Positions 23,201-31,790 of a stretch of 32,685 nt of DNA are shown piece by piece. Source of the stretch: Candidatus Eiseniibacteriota bacterium. GTDB taxonomy: Bacteria > Eisenbacteria > RBG-16-71-46. The position numbers were made by a program, and so were the translations under genes. The stretch lies in the NCBI GenBank assembly GCA_005893225.1, contig VBOT01000102.1:1-32685 (forward strand). Reading direction: 5' to 3'. The notes below the pieces were generated by a model. The model did not search any database and was not told where the DNA came from. It saw only the letters and a program-made list of their open reading frames with translations. How positions within the stretch are numbered: the first letter of the stretch is position 1; the number at the start of each line of letters is the position of its first letter.

Positions 23201-23558
23201 AGACCTGCACCCTCGAGGGGCGGCGAGCGCAAAGCCCGGTGTGACGCCGGGCCGCGCCAGCCGCCCTCTCCTTTGCGGGGAATCGCCGGACCGCCGGCGC
23301 CCGCCCTCGGCGAGGCGCCTTGCCCGCCTCCCGACGCCCCCGTCGACGGCCGAGCCGGGCCCCTCACGCGCAGCGCCCTGGGCTAGAATGGGCTTTGACC
23401 CCTGAGGCAGGCTCGCGCCCGCGGACCATCCGTCCCAGGAGAAAGCACCGACGCCGGGGAACCGGCTCGAATTCACCCGGCGAGCGGAGCCCGGAGAGCC
23501 CCTCCCTCCCCTCCCGGCCGCAAGCGCGCCCTGCCTGGAACGATATCGAGGAGAGACC
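23201..23558 (+). other. 358-bp intergenic region between csp and the glycosyltransferase gene
   Basis: No convincing gene. A GCCCGG/CCGGGC stem (23234-23252, 7-nt loop) just after csp lacks a T-tract. A TAGAAT -10 lies at 23384-23389 and the following ~165 nt would be the leader of the glycosyltransferase mRNA. No riboswitch type was recognised. Confidence 0.6.
23384..23389 (+). promoter_or_regulatory. -10 box upstream of the GT2 glycosyltransferase gene
   Basis: TAGAAT preceded by GGC; no acceptable -35 at 16-18 bp. The context (GGCTAGAAT) repeats that of other promoters in the window. Confidence 0.35.
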
Positions 23559-24398
23559 ATGTCCAAGGTGAGTGCGATCGTCCTGACCTTCAACGAAGAG
23601 AGACACATCAGGGACTGCCTGGCCTCGTTGACCTGGTGCGACGAGATCTGGATCGCGGACTCCAACAGCACCGACAGGACCCTGGACATCTGCCGGGAGT
23701 TCACCCCGAACATCGCCCAGTGTCCGCGCATGGACTTCTCGAGGCTCCGGGACTGGGCGCTCGTCAATCTCCCGGTCCGCAACGCATGGATCCTGTTCCT
23801 CGACAGCGACGAGCGGATCACGCCCGAGCTGGCCCGGGAGATCCCGGAGCGGATCGGAAAGGAGCCCTATGCCGGTTACTACATTCCGGGCCGGCAGTAC
23901 TTCTGGGGGAAGTGGCTGCGCCACGGCGAGGCTTCGCCCTACTACCAGCTCAAGCTCTTTCGGCGCGACTTGGCTCATTACGACGGCCGGCTGGTACACG
24001 AGAGGACCGTCATCGACGGGGAGGTGGGCTTCCTGCGCTCCCAGATGATTCACCTCTCCCGGGAGACCATGGAGGAGACCATCTCCAAGCTGAACAAGTA
24101 CACCACCGCCGAAGCCCTCCGGATGTACCGCACCGGCGAGGAGCTCTACCTGGCGGCGAGCGGCTCGCACTCGAGGCGCAACCAGGTGCTGAAGGCGGTG
24201 TTCAAGTACCTGCCGGGCAAACCGTTCATGAAGTTCTTCTACGATTACGTGATTCGCCAGGGCTTCAGGGACGGTTATCTGGGGTTCGTGTGGGCCGCCT
24301 GCCAGGGTCTCTACGTGTTCCTGTGCTACTTCAAGCTGTGGGAGCTGAAGCAAGGCAGGGTTTCGGAGGCGGAGGCGGAGGCGAGGTTCCTGAAGTAA
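23559..24398 (+). CDS. Glycosyltransferase family 2, WaaE/LPS-core-like
   Basis: 279 residues; the ATG is preceded by GAGGAGAG. The GT-A core begins at once: VSAIVLTFNEERHIRDCLASL, then DEIWIADSNSTDRTLDI. The metal-binding motif is FLDSDER (DSD at 82-84), and the LVHERTVIDG and YTTAEA blocks are typical of the WaaE/KdtX-like branch that adds glucose or heptose to lipopolysaccharide core. The C-terminal ~70 residues contain a hydrophobic stretch (LGFVWAACQGLYVFLCYF) that would bind the membrane. It likely acts at the inner face of the cytoplasmic membrane in surface-glycan assembly. No other LPS gene is adjacent. Confidence 0.88.
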   Translation: MSKVSAIVLTFNEERHIRDCLASLTWCDEIWIADSNSTDRTLDICREFTPNIAQCPRMDFSRLRDWALVNLPVRNAWILFLDSDERITPELAREIPERIGKEPYAGYYIPGRQYFWGKWLRHGEASPYYQLKLFRRDLAHYDGRLVHERTVIDGEVGFLRSQMIHLSRETMEETISKLNKYTTAEALRMYRTGEELYLAASGSHSRRNQVLKAVFKYLPGKPFMKFFYDYVIRQGFRDGYLGFVWAACQGLYVFLCYFKLWELKQGRVSEAEAEARFLK

Positions 24399-24434
24399 CG
24401 CCGCCGGCCTTTGGCCCGGGGCCGCCGTGACGGG

Positions 24435-26753
24435 CTAGGCGCCTTCGCGCATCTGCACCGGCGAGGCGCCCAGCGAATCGATGCCGATCAGCGCCCCGCG
24501 GCCGTTCACCCGTCCGAAGCGCAGCACCCCCGTCGGGCAGACTTGGACGCACGCCGAGCAACGCACGCACTCGGGGTCGGCCATCGGGACCCCCTTGTTG
24601 GCGAAGCTCATCACGTCGATGCCCTGATGGCAGGCGCTGGTGCACAGGCCGCACGAGATGCACTTCTTCTTCTCGGCCAGGATCCGGAAGCTGCTGAAGC
24701 GCGCGTAGACGTGCATGAGCGCGGCCAGCGGGCAGAAGAAGCGGCACCAGAAGCGGCCCGAGTACCAGAAGTAGACCCCGTAGCCGACCACGCCGGCCAG
24801 GAAGACATCGACCGTCCATTGGTACGGCGCCTTGAGCCAGGGTTCGAAGACGCGGTCCGCCCAGTTGCCGTGGGGCAGGATCCAGCCGGCGATTCGCACC
24901 CCGAGCAGCAGCACCGCCACCCCCAGCACGCCCTGGCCCGCCAGATTGAAACGGTTCCAGCCCGGGCCGTGCGGCATCTTGTGGCGGTGGGTGTCCCCCA
25001 GCGTCTCGGCCAGCGCCCCGCAGGAGCAGATCCAGCCGCAGTAGATCCCCTTCCCGAAGAAGTAGATCCCGAGCGGGATCAGGACACAGGTCTGGAGGAA
25101 CGCGATCGCGATCCACCAGGGGAGCGGCTCGCGGGTGAAGAGGTTGTAGACGTCCAGCGGCCAGGCCAGGATCAGGCCGTAGGCGCGCCAGAACTCGCGC
25201 CCGTGCCCATAGGCCACGGCGGGGAACAGGGCGTCGGCGAGGCCCCGGGGCAGCCAGCCGTGGTAGTTGAGCTGCGGCAGGATCACCTCCGGGATCAGGA
25301 ACAGCGGGAAGACCTGCACCGCCATGAGGCACAGCGTCTGCGCCGTCACGTAGGGCGTGCGGCGCCGCCGGATGCGGCGGATCCCGAACGTCACGACCAC
25401 GATCGAGTAGGTGAGGGTGTACCAGAACGACGGCCCCGAGGCGCTGATCGCCAGCGTGCCGAGCAGCGTCCGCGGGTCGGCCGCGGCGGCCCCGAGGGCT
25501 CCCCCCGCGGCGCGGAGGAGGCCCGGCAGGTTGACGGGGAACCAGCGCTCCCGGTACCAGAGCGCGGACATGATCCCGCCCGACTTCCAGTCGTAGAGCC
25601 AGGCGCAGAAGAGCAGGAAGAGCGCCATCGCCGTCCATCGCCGGGGCGTCATCTCGCCCGCGATCCCGATTCCCGAGCGCCGCAGGAAGTCCAGCGGCGG
25701 CTCGCGCCCGATCATCGTGAAGACCGCGTCGTTGGCCAGGACCTCCGCGCCGGCGGCCGAGCGGAGCACCACCTCCTTGTCGCGGATCTCGCTCACCGTG
25801 ACGCCGAGGCGAAGCTGGATCCGTCCGCGGCCACGGGCCCCCATGAATCTCCCGGCCGCGGTCGTCACCCGCTCGGCGCTCGGGCGCTCGATCGCGACGT
25901 CGGCGGCAGGATCCAGGGTCAGCCGCTCGAGCTTTTCCAGGTTCTCGGTCTTGGGCCGCGAGAGCTCGGCCCGGCGATGGGCCAGCGTGACCTCTGCTCC
26001 GGCCAGCTCGAGGGCGATCGCGGCCTCCAGGGCGGCGTCGCCGCCGCCGACCACCAGCACCCGCTGCCCCGAGAAATCGCGCGGGTCGTGCAGCCGGTTG
26101 GAGACCTTGTCGAGGTTCTCGCCCGGCACGCCCAGCTTGCGGAAATCGCCGCTCCTGCCGATCGCGACCAGCACGCGGCGCGCCAGCAGCGCCTCGCTGC
26201 CTTCGGTGGTCACCGCGAGGTGCGGGCCGGCGCGGCGCACCTCGCGGGCGCGCGCGGCGAGCGGAGTGATCCCGGCTTGCGCGACCTGCTGCCTCAGCTC
26301 CTCGAGCAGGGCCTCCTTGACCTCGGCGCGGACCTGCAGGTCCCCGGCCGGCGTCATCGCGCGAGGGTAGGTGTAGATCGGCTTGGCCTTCGGGAAGTTG
26401 ACGATGGTGAAGAACGGCTCGGCGGCCTCGAGAACCCGGAAGGAGAGCCCGCGCTTCTGCGCCTCCATGGCGGCCGCCATCCCCGAGACCCCGCCCCCCA
26501 CAATGACGAGGTCCAGCAGGCCTGCGGGCCCGCCTCTCTCGCGCCACGCCCGGTCGGCGTCGATGCGCTGCACCGCGCGCGCGCCGCCATCGAGCGCGAA
26601 CTTGAGCAGCGGGATCCCGGTGAGGTCGCCGCAGAGGTACACCCCGGCGACCCGCGTGCCGCCGCCCTCCCGGACCTCGGGCAGCCTCTCGACGGTTCCC
26701 GCCGGCCATTGCGTGTGAAGCCACCGCGCGTAGCGCCGGAGCGCCTCAACCAT
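24435..26753 (-). CDS. Fusion of flavin pyridine-nucleotide oxidoreductase with NapH/RdxA-like membrane iron-sulfur protein
   Basis: 772 residues. Residues 35-65 (GVYLCGDLTGIPLLKFALDGG) look like the FAD-binding tail of thioredoxin-reductase-type enzymes, yet they stand before the usual N-terminal motif VIVGGGVSGMAAA (83-95). A full NAD(P)-binding second Rossmann follows (VLVVGGGDAALEAAIAL) and ends near residue 345 (FTMIGREPPLDFL). The next ~300 residues are membrane segments of the NapH/YccM type with YCGWICSCGALAETLGD and WCRFFCPLAAL. The last ~80 residues bind two [4Fe-4S] clusters (CISCGLCTSACH; CVRCSACVQVCPTG). It probably moves electrons from NAD(P)H through FAD and Fe-S centres across or along the membrane; the acceptor is unknown. 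A GGGGGA site precedes the ATG. Confidence 0.87.
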   Translation of the reverse strand: MVEALRRYARWLHTQWPAGTVERLPEVREGGGTRVAGVYLCGDLTGIPLLKFALDGGARAVQRIDADRAWRERGGPAGLLDLVIVGGGVSGMAAAMEAQKRGLSFRVLEAAEPFFTIVNFPKAKPIYTYPRAMTPAGDLQVRAEVKEALLEELRQQVAQAGITPLAARAREVRRAGPHLAVTTEGSEALLARRVLVAIGRSGDFRKLGVPGENLDKVSNRLHDPRDFSGQRVLVVGGGDAALEAAIALELAGAEVTLAHRRAELSRPKTENLEKLERLTLDPAADVAIERPSAERVTTAAGRFMGARGRGRIQLRLGVTVSEIRDKEVVLRSAAGAEVLANDAVFTMIGREPPLDFLRRSGIGIAGEMTPRRWTAMALFLLFCAWLYDWKSGGIMSALWYRERWFPVNLPGLLRAAGGALGAAAADPRTLLGTLAISASGPSFWYTLTYSIVVVTFGIRRIRRRRTPYVTAQTLCLMAVQVFPLFLIPEVILPQLNYHGWLPRGLADALFPAVAYGHGREFWRAYGLILAWPLDVYNLFTREPLPWWIAIAFLQTCVLIPLGIYFFGKGIYCGWICSCGALAETLGDTHRHKMPHGPGWNRFNLAGQGVLGVAVLLLGVRIAGWILPHGNWADRVFEPWLKAPYQWTVDVFLAGVVGYGVYFWYSGRFWCRFFCPLAALMHVYARFSSFRILAEKKKCISCGLCTSACHQGIDVMSFANKGVPMADPECVRCSACVQVCPTGVLRFGRVNGRGALIGIDSLGASPVQMREGA

Positions 26754-26803
26754 CGGTCCCCCGTCCCGAACGTCTCCGCTTCACTGCAATGACGGCTTTT
26801 CCC

Positions 26804-26832
26804 TTGGAGCGTGACGGAGCGCTGGCTACACT
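26804..26832 (+). promoter_or_regulatory. Predicted promoter of the TMEM220-like gene
   Basis: TTGGAG (26804-26809), 17-bp spacer, TACACT (26827-26832). Transcription would start near 26839, about 40 nt before GTG 26878. Confidence 0.55.
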
Positions 26833-26877
26833 GCGCCCCGCGTTCGCCGTTCTTCCATTTCGATTCCGGGGCATCCT

Positions 26878-27246
26878 GTGTGGTTCCGCATCGCCAACGG
26901 CCTCATGGCGGTCCTGTTCGCCTACTGCGCCGCCGTCCAGTTCAACGACCCCGACCCGATCCGCTGGGTGGCCGTTTACGGGGCCGCGTGCCTCCTCACG
27001 GTGCTCGCCCTGCTGCGCCCGGGGCACTATCCCTGGTTCCTGCCCGCCCTGCTCGGAACGCTCGCGGCGATCTGGTGCGCGACGATCCTGCCACGGGTCG
27101 CCGGCAAGGTCCGTCCGGCCGAGCTGTTCGGCTCGAGGGAGATGATGAGCCCCCTGATCGAGGAGGGCCGCGAGGCCGGAGGGCTCCTCATCGTCGCGGT
27201 CTGGATGGCGGCGCTGGCGGTCGCCCGCCTCCTCTGGCACGGCTGA
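26878..27246 (+). CDS. Transmembrane 220 (TMEM220) family protein
   Basis: 122 residues from GTG 26878 (weak ribosome site GGGG). It has four hydrophobic segments: residues ~5-20, 30-46, 52-68 and 102-118. The N-terminal FAYCAAVQFNDPDPIRWVAVYGAACLL is the hallmark of the TMEM220 family found in bacteria and animals, with the conserved QFNDPDP motif. The function of this family is unknown. It diverges from the flavin/iron-sulfur fusion gene (124-bp gap) and converges on the permease gene. Confidence 0.85.
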   Translation: MWFRIANGLMAVLFAYCAAVQFNDPDPIRWVAVYGAACLLTVLALLRPGHYPWFLPALLGTLAAIWCATILPRVAGKVRPAELFGSREMMSPLIEEGREAGGLLIVAVWMAALAVARLLWHG

Positions 27247-27264
27247 GCGGAGAGCCCAGAGCCG

Positions 27265-29304
27265 TCACCCGGACGACGACCTCCCGCCGGCGCCCGCCTC
27301 CACCGCTGCCGCCGCTCGCGAGGTCGCGCCCGGTCGCCTCGTCTCCCAGACCCGGATCGGGAGAATGATCACCTGCACGCCCCGGAACTGCAGCCGGCGC
27401 TGGATCGAGAAGGCGGTCTCGTGGTGGAGCGAGCGCGTGAACAAGTTCTCGCGCTGAAACACCAGCTGTCCGGCGAACACCAGCGACCGCCGAAACTCCT
27501 TGATCAGGTCGATGCACATGCCCTCGAGCTCGGCGATGAGGTCGGTTCCCAGCGTGTAGCGATACTCGGCGTAGTAGCCCATGCGCTGGGCGAGGTGGAC
27601 GTACTTCTCCAGATCGCGGACCACGTTCTCCTCGAGCGCGTGGACATCCTGGGCGCCCTTGAACTGGCCGGAATCGACCAGGCCCACGGTGCAGAACACG
27701 ATGTTCTTGAAATGGCGCGGCAGGAGCCTCTGCACCGAGAGCAGGGTGTGGATGCCGAGACCGGCGTAGGACTCGACCAGGATGATGGCGGTCGGGCCAT
27801 CGGGCGCGAGCTCGGGCATGGTCTTGGGCTCCGGGAGCGGGAGGTTGGTGAGCGTCTCGTCGAGCGAGAGCAGCATGCTCCGGACGCGGCGGTAGTGACC
27901 GCGCACCGTGAAGCAGAAGGCGATCAGAGCGCCGGTCACGGTCATAGTCACCCAGCCGCCTTCCAGGAACTTGAGGGTCGAGGTGATGACCAGGATCATG
28001 GCGGTCACCAGCGTGCCGGTGCTCGCCACGATCAGGCGCCGGCGCCAGTGCCCCTCGGCCCTCCGGGCGTTCCACCAGTGGCGCACCATCCCGAGCTGGG
28101 TGAGCGTGAAGGTGAGGAACACGTTGATCGAGTACATGACCACCAGGATCCGCACCAGCCCGCCCGTGTAGAGGAGCACCGCGCACGCCGCGATCCCCAT
28201 GGTGATCACGCCGTTCTGGGTGACCAGTCGCTCGGAGAGATGGGCGAAGCGCTTGGGCACCCACTGGTCGACCGCCATCGAGGCCAGGGTGCGCGGCCCC
28301 GCGACGAAGCCGGTCTGGGCGGCCACGAACAGCAGGGCGCCTTCCGAGAGCAGGGTGAGCACCGCCACGGCCGAGCCGGCGTCGGCGTCTCCGATCCGCC
28401 AGCCGCGCGTGATCTGCTCCCACAGCGAGGCGTTGAGGGTCTTGCCGGCTACGTGCTGGACGTCGTTCAGCAGGTAGCAGAGCAGGATGCCGCCGGCCGT
28501 GAAGGCCAGCGAGGTGGCCATGTAGAGCATGGTGCGCCGGCCGGTCTCGACCCGCGGCTCGCGCAGGATGTCCGTGCTGTTGCTCACCGCCTCGATGCCC
28601 GTGAACGTCCCGCCGCCGAGCGAGTAGGCGCGCAGGAAGATGACCACCACTCCCGCGAGGCCGAGCTCCGAGACGGCCCCGCGGCTCTCGCGGACCGTGT
28701 CGCCGAGGACGTGGTGGAGCGTCGGACCGTGAGTCAGGATGCCGACGGCGATCAGGACCACGTGGCTCGCCATGAAGGCGAGGAAGATGGGCGTCAGAAT
28801 CAGGACCGACTCCTTGACCCCGCGCAGGTTGAGCCCAGTGAGTCCCGCGACGATCACCATCTTGGCGGCCAGCCGGTAGGGCGCCCACTCCGGCGGCAGG
28901 AACGAGAAGATGGCGTCGCACCCCGAGGCGACGGAGATCGCGATCGTGAAGACGTAGTCCACGATCAGCGCGCAGCCCGACACCAGGCCCGGGACGGGAC
29001 CGAGGAGCTTGGTGCCGACCAGATACCCGCCGCCGCCGCTCGGGAAGAGCTCGATCATCTGGGTGTAGGACGCCGAGATCAGGAACACCGTCCCCACCAT
29101 CGCGAACATCAGGTAGAGGGCGAGGTGGTGGTGTCCGTGGAGCTGGAGGTAGGCCTCCTCGGGCCCGTAGGAGGAGGAGGAGAGGCCGTCGGAGCCGAGT
29201 CCGACCCAGGCGAAGAAGGCGATGAGCGCGATCCGCTGATGGATCAGCGGGTCGAGGAGGTTCTTGGGTCTGCCGAGGAGCAAGCCGCGCAGTCGCCCGA
29301 GCAC
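27265..29304 (-). CDS. APC superfamily permease, KimA/YdaO-like, with C-terminal cytoplasmic domain
   Basis: 679 residues from GTG 29304. About 12 membrane segments occupy residues 25-480. GLGSDGLSSSSYGPEEAYLQL in the first segment matches the signature of the KimA-type potassium/proton symporters and related APC permeases; PSGGGGYLVGTKLLG is the next family block. Residues ~500-660 are soluble, beginning AIILVESYAGLGIHTLL, and look like a universal-stress-type domain as in KimA. Transport of K+ or an amino acid by proton symport is expected; which one is not decided. A -10 box ends 6 nt before the GTG and there is no Shine-Dalgarno, predicting a leaderless mRNA. Confidence 0.83.
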   Translation of the reverse strand: MLGRLRGLLLGRPKNLLDPLIHQRIALIAFFAWVGLGSDGLSSSSYGPEEAYLQLHGHHHLALYLMFAMVGTVFLISASYTQMIELFPSGGGGYLVGTKLLGPVPGLVSGCALIVDYVFTIAISVASGCDAIFSFLPPEWAPYRLAAKMVIVAGLTGLNLRGVKESVLILTPIFLAFMASHVVLIAVGILTHGPTLHHVLGDTVRESRGAVSELGLAGVVVIFLRAYSLGGGTFTGIEAVSNSTDILREPRVETGRRTMLYMATSLAFTAGGILLCYLLNDVQHVAGKTLNASLWEQITRGWRIGDADAGSAVAVLTLLSEGALLFVAAQTGFVAGPRTLASMAVDQWVPKRFAHLSERLVTQNGVITMGIAACAVLLYTGGLVRILVVMYSINVFLTFTLTQLGMVRHWWNARRAEGHWRRRLIVASTGTLVTAMILVITSTLKFLEGGWVTMTVTGALIAFCFTVRGHYRRVRSMLLSLDETLTNLPLPEPKTMPELAPDGPTAIILVESYAGLGIHTLLSVQRLLPRHFKNIVFCTVGLVDSGQFKGAQDVHALEENVVRDLEKYVHLAQRMGYYAEYRYTLGTDLIAELEGMCIDLIKEFRRSLVFAGQLVFQRENLFTRSLHHETAFSIQRRLQFRGVQVIILPIRVWETRRPGATSRAAAAVEAGAGGRSSSG

Positions 29305-29310
29305 GGCGGG

Positions 29311-29339
29311 AATCTAGAGTGTCGATCCGGCCGACTCAA
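29311..29339 (-). promoter_or_regulatory. Predicted leaderless promoter of the APC permease gene
   Basis: Minus strand: TTGAGT (29334-29339), 17-bp spacer, TAGATT (29311-29316). Only 6 nt separate the -10 from GTG 29304, so the start codon is at or next to the transcription start. Confidence 0.6.
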
Positions 29340-29418
29340 GCACGCCTCCCCGGCCGGCGCTCGAGGCCGCCACGCCGGCCGGCACCCGGGGGAGTCGGGG
29401 CGCCTCGATCGGGCGGGT

Positions 29419-29447
29419 TTGAACCGCTCCCGGGACTCTCCTACCTT
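29419..29447 (+). promoter_or_regulatory. Predicted promoter of the S9 peptidase gene
   Basis: TTGAAC (29419-29424), 17-bp spacer, TACCTT (29442-29447). Transcription would start near 29454, directly before a 20-bp tandem duplication. It is divergent from the permease promoter. Confidence 0.45.
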
Positions 29448-29457
29448 CCCGGCTCTC

Positions 29458-29497
29458 GGCGTACCTGGGAGGGCGTAGGCGTACCTGGGAGGGCGGA
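29458..29497 (+). repeat. 20-bp tandem duplication containing the ribosome binding site
   Basis: GGCGTACCTGGGAGGGCGTA (29458-29477) is repeated at 29478-29497 with one difference (T to G at the 19th base). Each copy carries GGGAGG; the second copy's is at the right distance from ATG 29499. Confidence 0.85.
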
Positions 29498-29498
29498 T

Positions 29499-31562
29499 AT
29501 GAAGGAAGAAGACCTGCTGCGACTGGTGTGGGTGGCGGACCCCCAGGTCTCGCCGGATGGGACGCGCGTCGCCTTCACCCGCGTGGCGGTGGATGCCGAG
29601 GCGGACGCATACGTCACCAGCCTGTGGCTGGTCGAGGCTCCCGCCCCCGAGCCGCAGGGGCGGTTACCCCGGTCGCCCGAGCCGCCGCGCCCCCTCACCT
29701 TCGGCCCGCTCGACTCGCAGCCGCGCTGGTCGCCGGACGGTCGCGCGCTCGCCTTCGTGCGCGCGACGGAGCCCAAGAAGCCCGGGCAGCTCTTCGTGCT
29801 GCCGATGGCCGGCGGCGAAGCGCTCCGGCTCACCCGGCTCGAGCGCGGCGTGTCCGAGCCCGCCTGGTCGCCGGACGGCCGGCGCCTCGCGTTCCTCAGC
29901 GCCACGAACCCCGCGCTCGACACGCCGGAGGAGAAGAAGCCGAAGAACGAGCCGGCCCGCCTCGTGACCCGCCCGGAGTTCCGCGTCAACAACGAGGGCT
30001 TCATCGACCCGGACCATCCCGACCACGTGTGGGTAGTCGGGGTCGACGGCGCCGAGCCGCGCCCGCTCACCGCCGGAAGGTTCAAGGAGATGTCCCCGCG
30101 CTGGTCGCGCGACGGCAAGTGGATCTTCTTTCTTTCCGACCGCCGACCGGAGCCGTGGTTCGGCCCCGAGGACGTCGACCTCCTCGCCGTCTCGCCCGAC
30201 CTGGAGCGTCCCACCGACGGCCCCGAGCTCCGGACCGTCGCCGACATCCGCGGGCCCCTGAGAGCGTTCGCGGAAGATTCCGGCGGCCGGATCGCCGCGG
30301 TCGGAGGGCTCCGTCCCGAGCCTCCCCGCTCCTACGACCAGAACGATCTCCTGCTCTTCGAGGGGTCCTGGCCGCGCACCACGGCCCGCGTCATGACCGC
30401 CGATTACGACTTCGATGTCGCTCCTGACATCGCCTCGGACCAGCACCCGCCGCGCGGCGGGGGCTCGATGCCGCTTTCCTTCGCCGCCGGGGAACGGGCG
30501 GTGCTCGGGGTCGTGGGACGTCACGGCGCCGCGATCCTGGCGCTCATCTCGCTGGCGGACGGAGGGGTCGAGGAGCTCACCGACGCCCGTCACGAGGTGA
30601 TCGCCGGCAGCGTCACCCCCGACGGCCGCCGCGCGGCACTGACGCTCGGCGACGTGACGCGGCCCGGCGACCTGCACGTCCTGGACGTCGACACCCGGAC
30701 GCTCGTCCGCCTCTGGGGTCCGAACGACGCCGTGCTCGGCGGGATCCCGCTCGGCGAGGTCGAGGAGATCTGGTATCCGTCGTTCGACGGGCGCTCGATC
30801 CAGGGCTGGATCGTCAAGCCTCCCGGCTTCGATCCGAGCCGGAAGCATCCCCTGATCCTCGAGATTCACGGCGGCCCCCACGTCGCCTACGGCGTGGGCT
30901 TCTTCCACGAGTTCCGCGTGCTCGCGGCGGCCGGGTACGTGGTGCTCTACGTGAACCCGCGCGGCAGCACGACCTACGGTCAGGAGTTCGGAAACCTCAT
31001 CCAGTATCGCTATCCGGGGGACGACTATCGCGACCTCATGGCGGGAGTGGACGCGGTGATCGCGCGCGGCTACGTGGACGAGTCCCGGCTGGGCGTGACC
31101 GGGGGGAGCGGGGGCGGGCTCCTCACCAACTGGGTGATCGCCCACACGGGCCGTTTCGCCGCGGCCATCACGCAGCGCTGCGTGGCGGACTGGATCTCGA
31201 TGCACTACACCAGCGACTTCACCCTGTTCACGCCCACGTGGTTCCGCAAGCCGCCATTCGAGGACCCGGAAGAGTATCTCGAACGCTCGCCCGCTCACTT
31301 CGCCGGGAACGTGCGCACGCCGCTGATGGTGATCCACAGCGAGGAGGACTGGCGCACGCCGATCGGGCAGGGTGAGATCATGTTCCGGGCCCTCAAGCAG
31401 CAGCGCAAGGCGGCGGTCATGGTGCGCTTCCCCGGCGAGAACCACGAGCTGTCGCGCAGCGGGGCACCGTCGCGCCGGGTCGAGAACCAGCGCCACATCC
31501 GCCGCTGGTTCGACAGGCACCTGCTGGGCAAGCCGGCCCCCGAGTACGACGCAGGCTGCTGA
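29499..31562 (+). CDS. S9 family serine peptidase (prolyl oligopeptidase / acylaminoacyl peptidase-like)
   Basis: 687 residues from ATG 29499; upstream codons of the frame fall before the ribosome site. The N-terminal ~430 residues form a beta-propeller of WD40-like/TolB-type blades (QPRWSPDGRALAFVR, EPAWSPDGRRLAFLS, SPRWSRDGKWIFFLS). The C-terminal alpha/beta-hydrolase domain has HGGPHVAYG, nucleophile Ser537 in GGSGGG, Asp617 in HSEEDWRTP and His649 in ENHELSR. It has no signal peptide, so cytoplasmic cleavage of short or N-acylated peptides is likely. The last three residues and the stop codon come from the inverted-repeat element that starts at 31552. Confidence 0.92.
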   Translation: MKEEDLLRLVWVADPQVSPDGTRVAFTRVAVDAEADAYVTSLWLVEAPAPEPQGRLPRSPEPPRPLTFGPLDSQPRWSPDGRALAFVRATEPKKPGQLFVLPMAGGEALRLTRLERGVSEPAWSPDGRRLAFLSATNPALDTPEEKKPKNEPARLVTRPEFRVNNEGFIDPDHPDHVWVVGVDGAEPRPLTAGRFKEMSPRWSRDGKWIFFLSDRRPEPWFGPEDVDLLAVSPDLERPTDGPELRTVADIRGPLRAFAEDSGGRIAAVGGLRPEPPRSYDQNDLLLFEGSWPRTTARVMTADYDFDVAPDIASDQHPPRGGGSMPLSFAAGERAVLGVVGRHGAAILALISLADGGVEELTDARHEVIAGSVTPDGRRAALTLGDVTRPGDLHVLDVDTRTLVRLWGPNDAVLGGIPLGEVEEIWYPSFDGRSIQGWIVKPPGFDPSRKHPLILEIHGGPHVAYGVGFFHEFRVLAAAGYVVLYVNPRGSTTYGQEFGNLIQYRYPGDDYRDLMAGVDAVIARGYVDESRLGVTGGSGGGLLTNWVIAHTGRFAAAITQRCVADWISMHYTSDFTLFTPTWFRKPPFEDPEEYLERSPAHFAGNVRTPLMVIHSEEDWRTPIGQGEIMFRALKQQRKAAVMVRFPGENHELSRSGAPSRRVENQRHIRRWFDRHLLGKPAPEYDAGC

Positions 31563-31700
31563 AACCCTCGACCCGCGCTGCGCGCGGGTGCCCGCTGCGT
31601 TGCTCGGTCGCTCCTCGCGGCGGAGTATCTGACTCTCGTCGCTTCCCTCGCGCCTCGGGGTACCCACGCGAAGCGTGGGTCCGAGGGTTTCAGCAGCCTG
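31552..31700. repeat. 149-bp REP/MITE-like element with 19-bp terminal inverted repeats
   Basis: CAGGCTGCTGAAACCCTCG (31552-31570) and its exact reverse complement (31682-31700) bound the element. Just inside each end is a small hairpin: ACCCGCG/CGCGGGT (31571-31589) and ACCCACGC/GCGTGGGT (31662-31680). These inner hairpins are also similar to each other in inverted orientation. The terminal CAGGCTGCTGAAA motif recalls intergenic repeats I have seen in many GC-rich genomes. There is no coding capacity. The left arm overlaps the S9 gene end. Confidence 0.85.
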
Positions 31701-31790
31701 GAACGGGGTCCGAGAGAATACTCACGGCTGGGCCGTGGGCTGCCGATACCCTGCTCGGCGACTCGAACTCGGTCGACGGGAGAATTTCTC

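Noticed and set aside
24411-26792. 793-codon open frame on the plus strand
   Set aside because: It is an antisense shadow of the flavin/iron-sulfur fusion gene; the product is Arg/Glu/His/Pro-rich low-complexity sequence without domains, as expected in GC-rich DNA.
27421-29478. 685-codon open frame on the plus strand
   Set aside because: Antisense to the APC permease, low-complexity charged product, no ribosome site or domain.
29664-31667. 667-codon open frame on the minus strand
   Set aside because: Antisense to the S9 peptidase, which has a complete catalytic triad; the antisense product has no recognisable motif.
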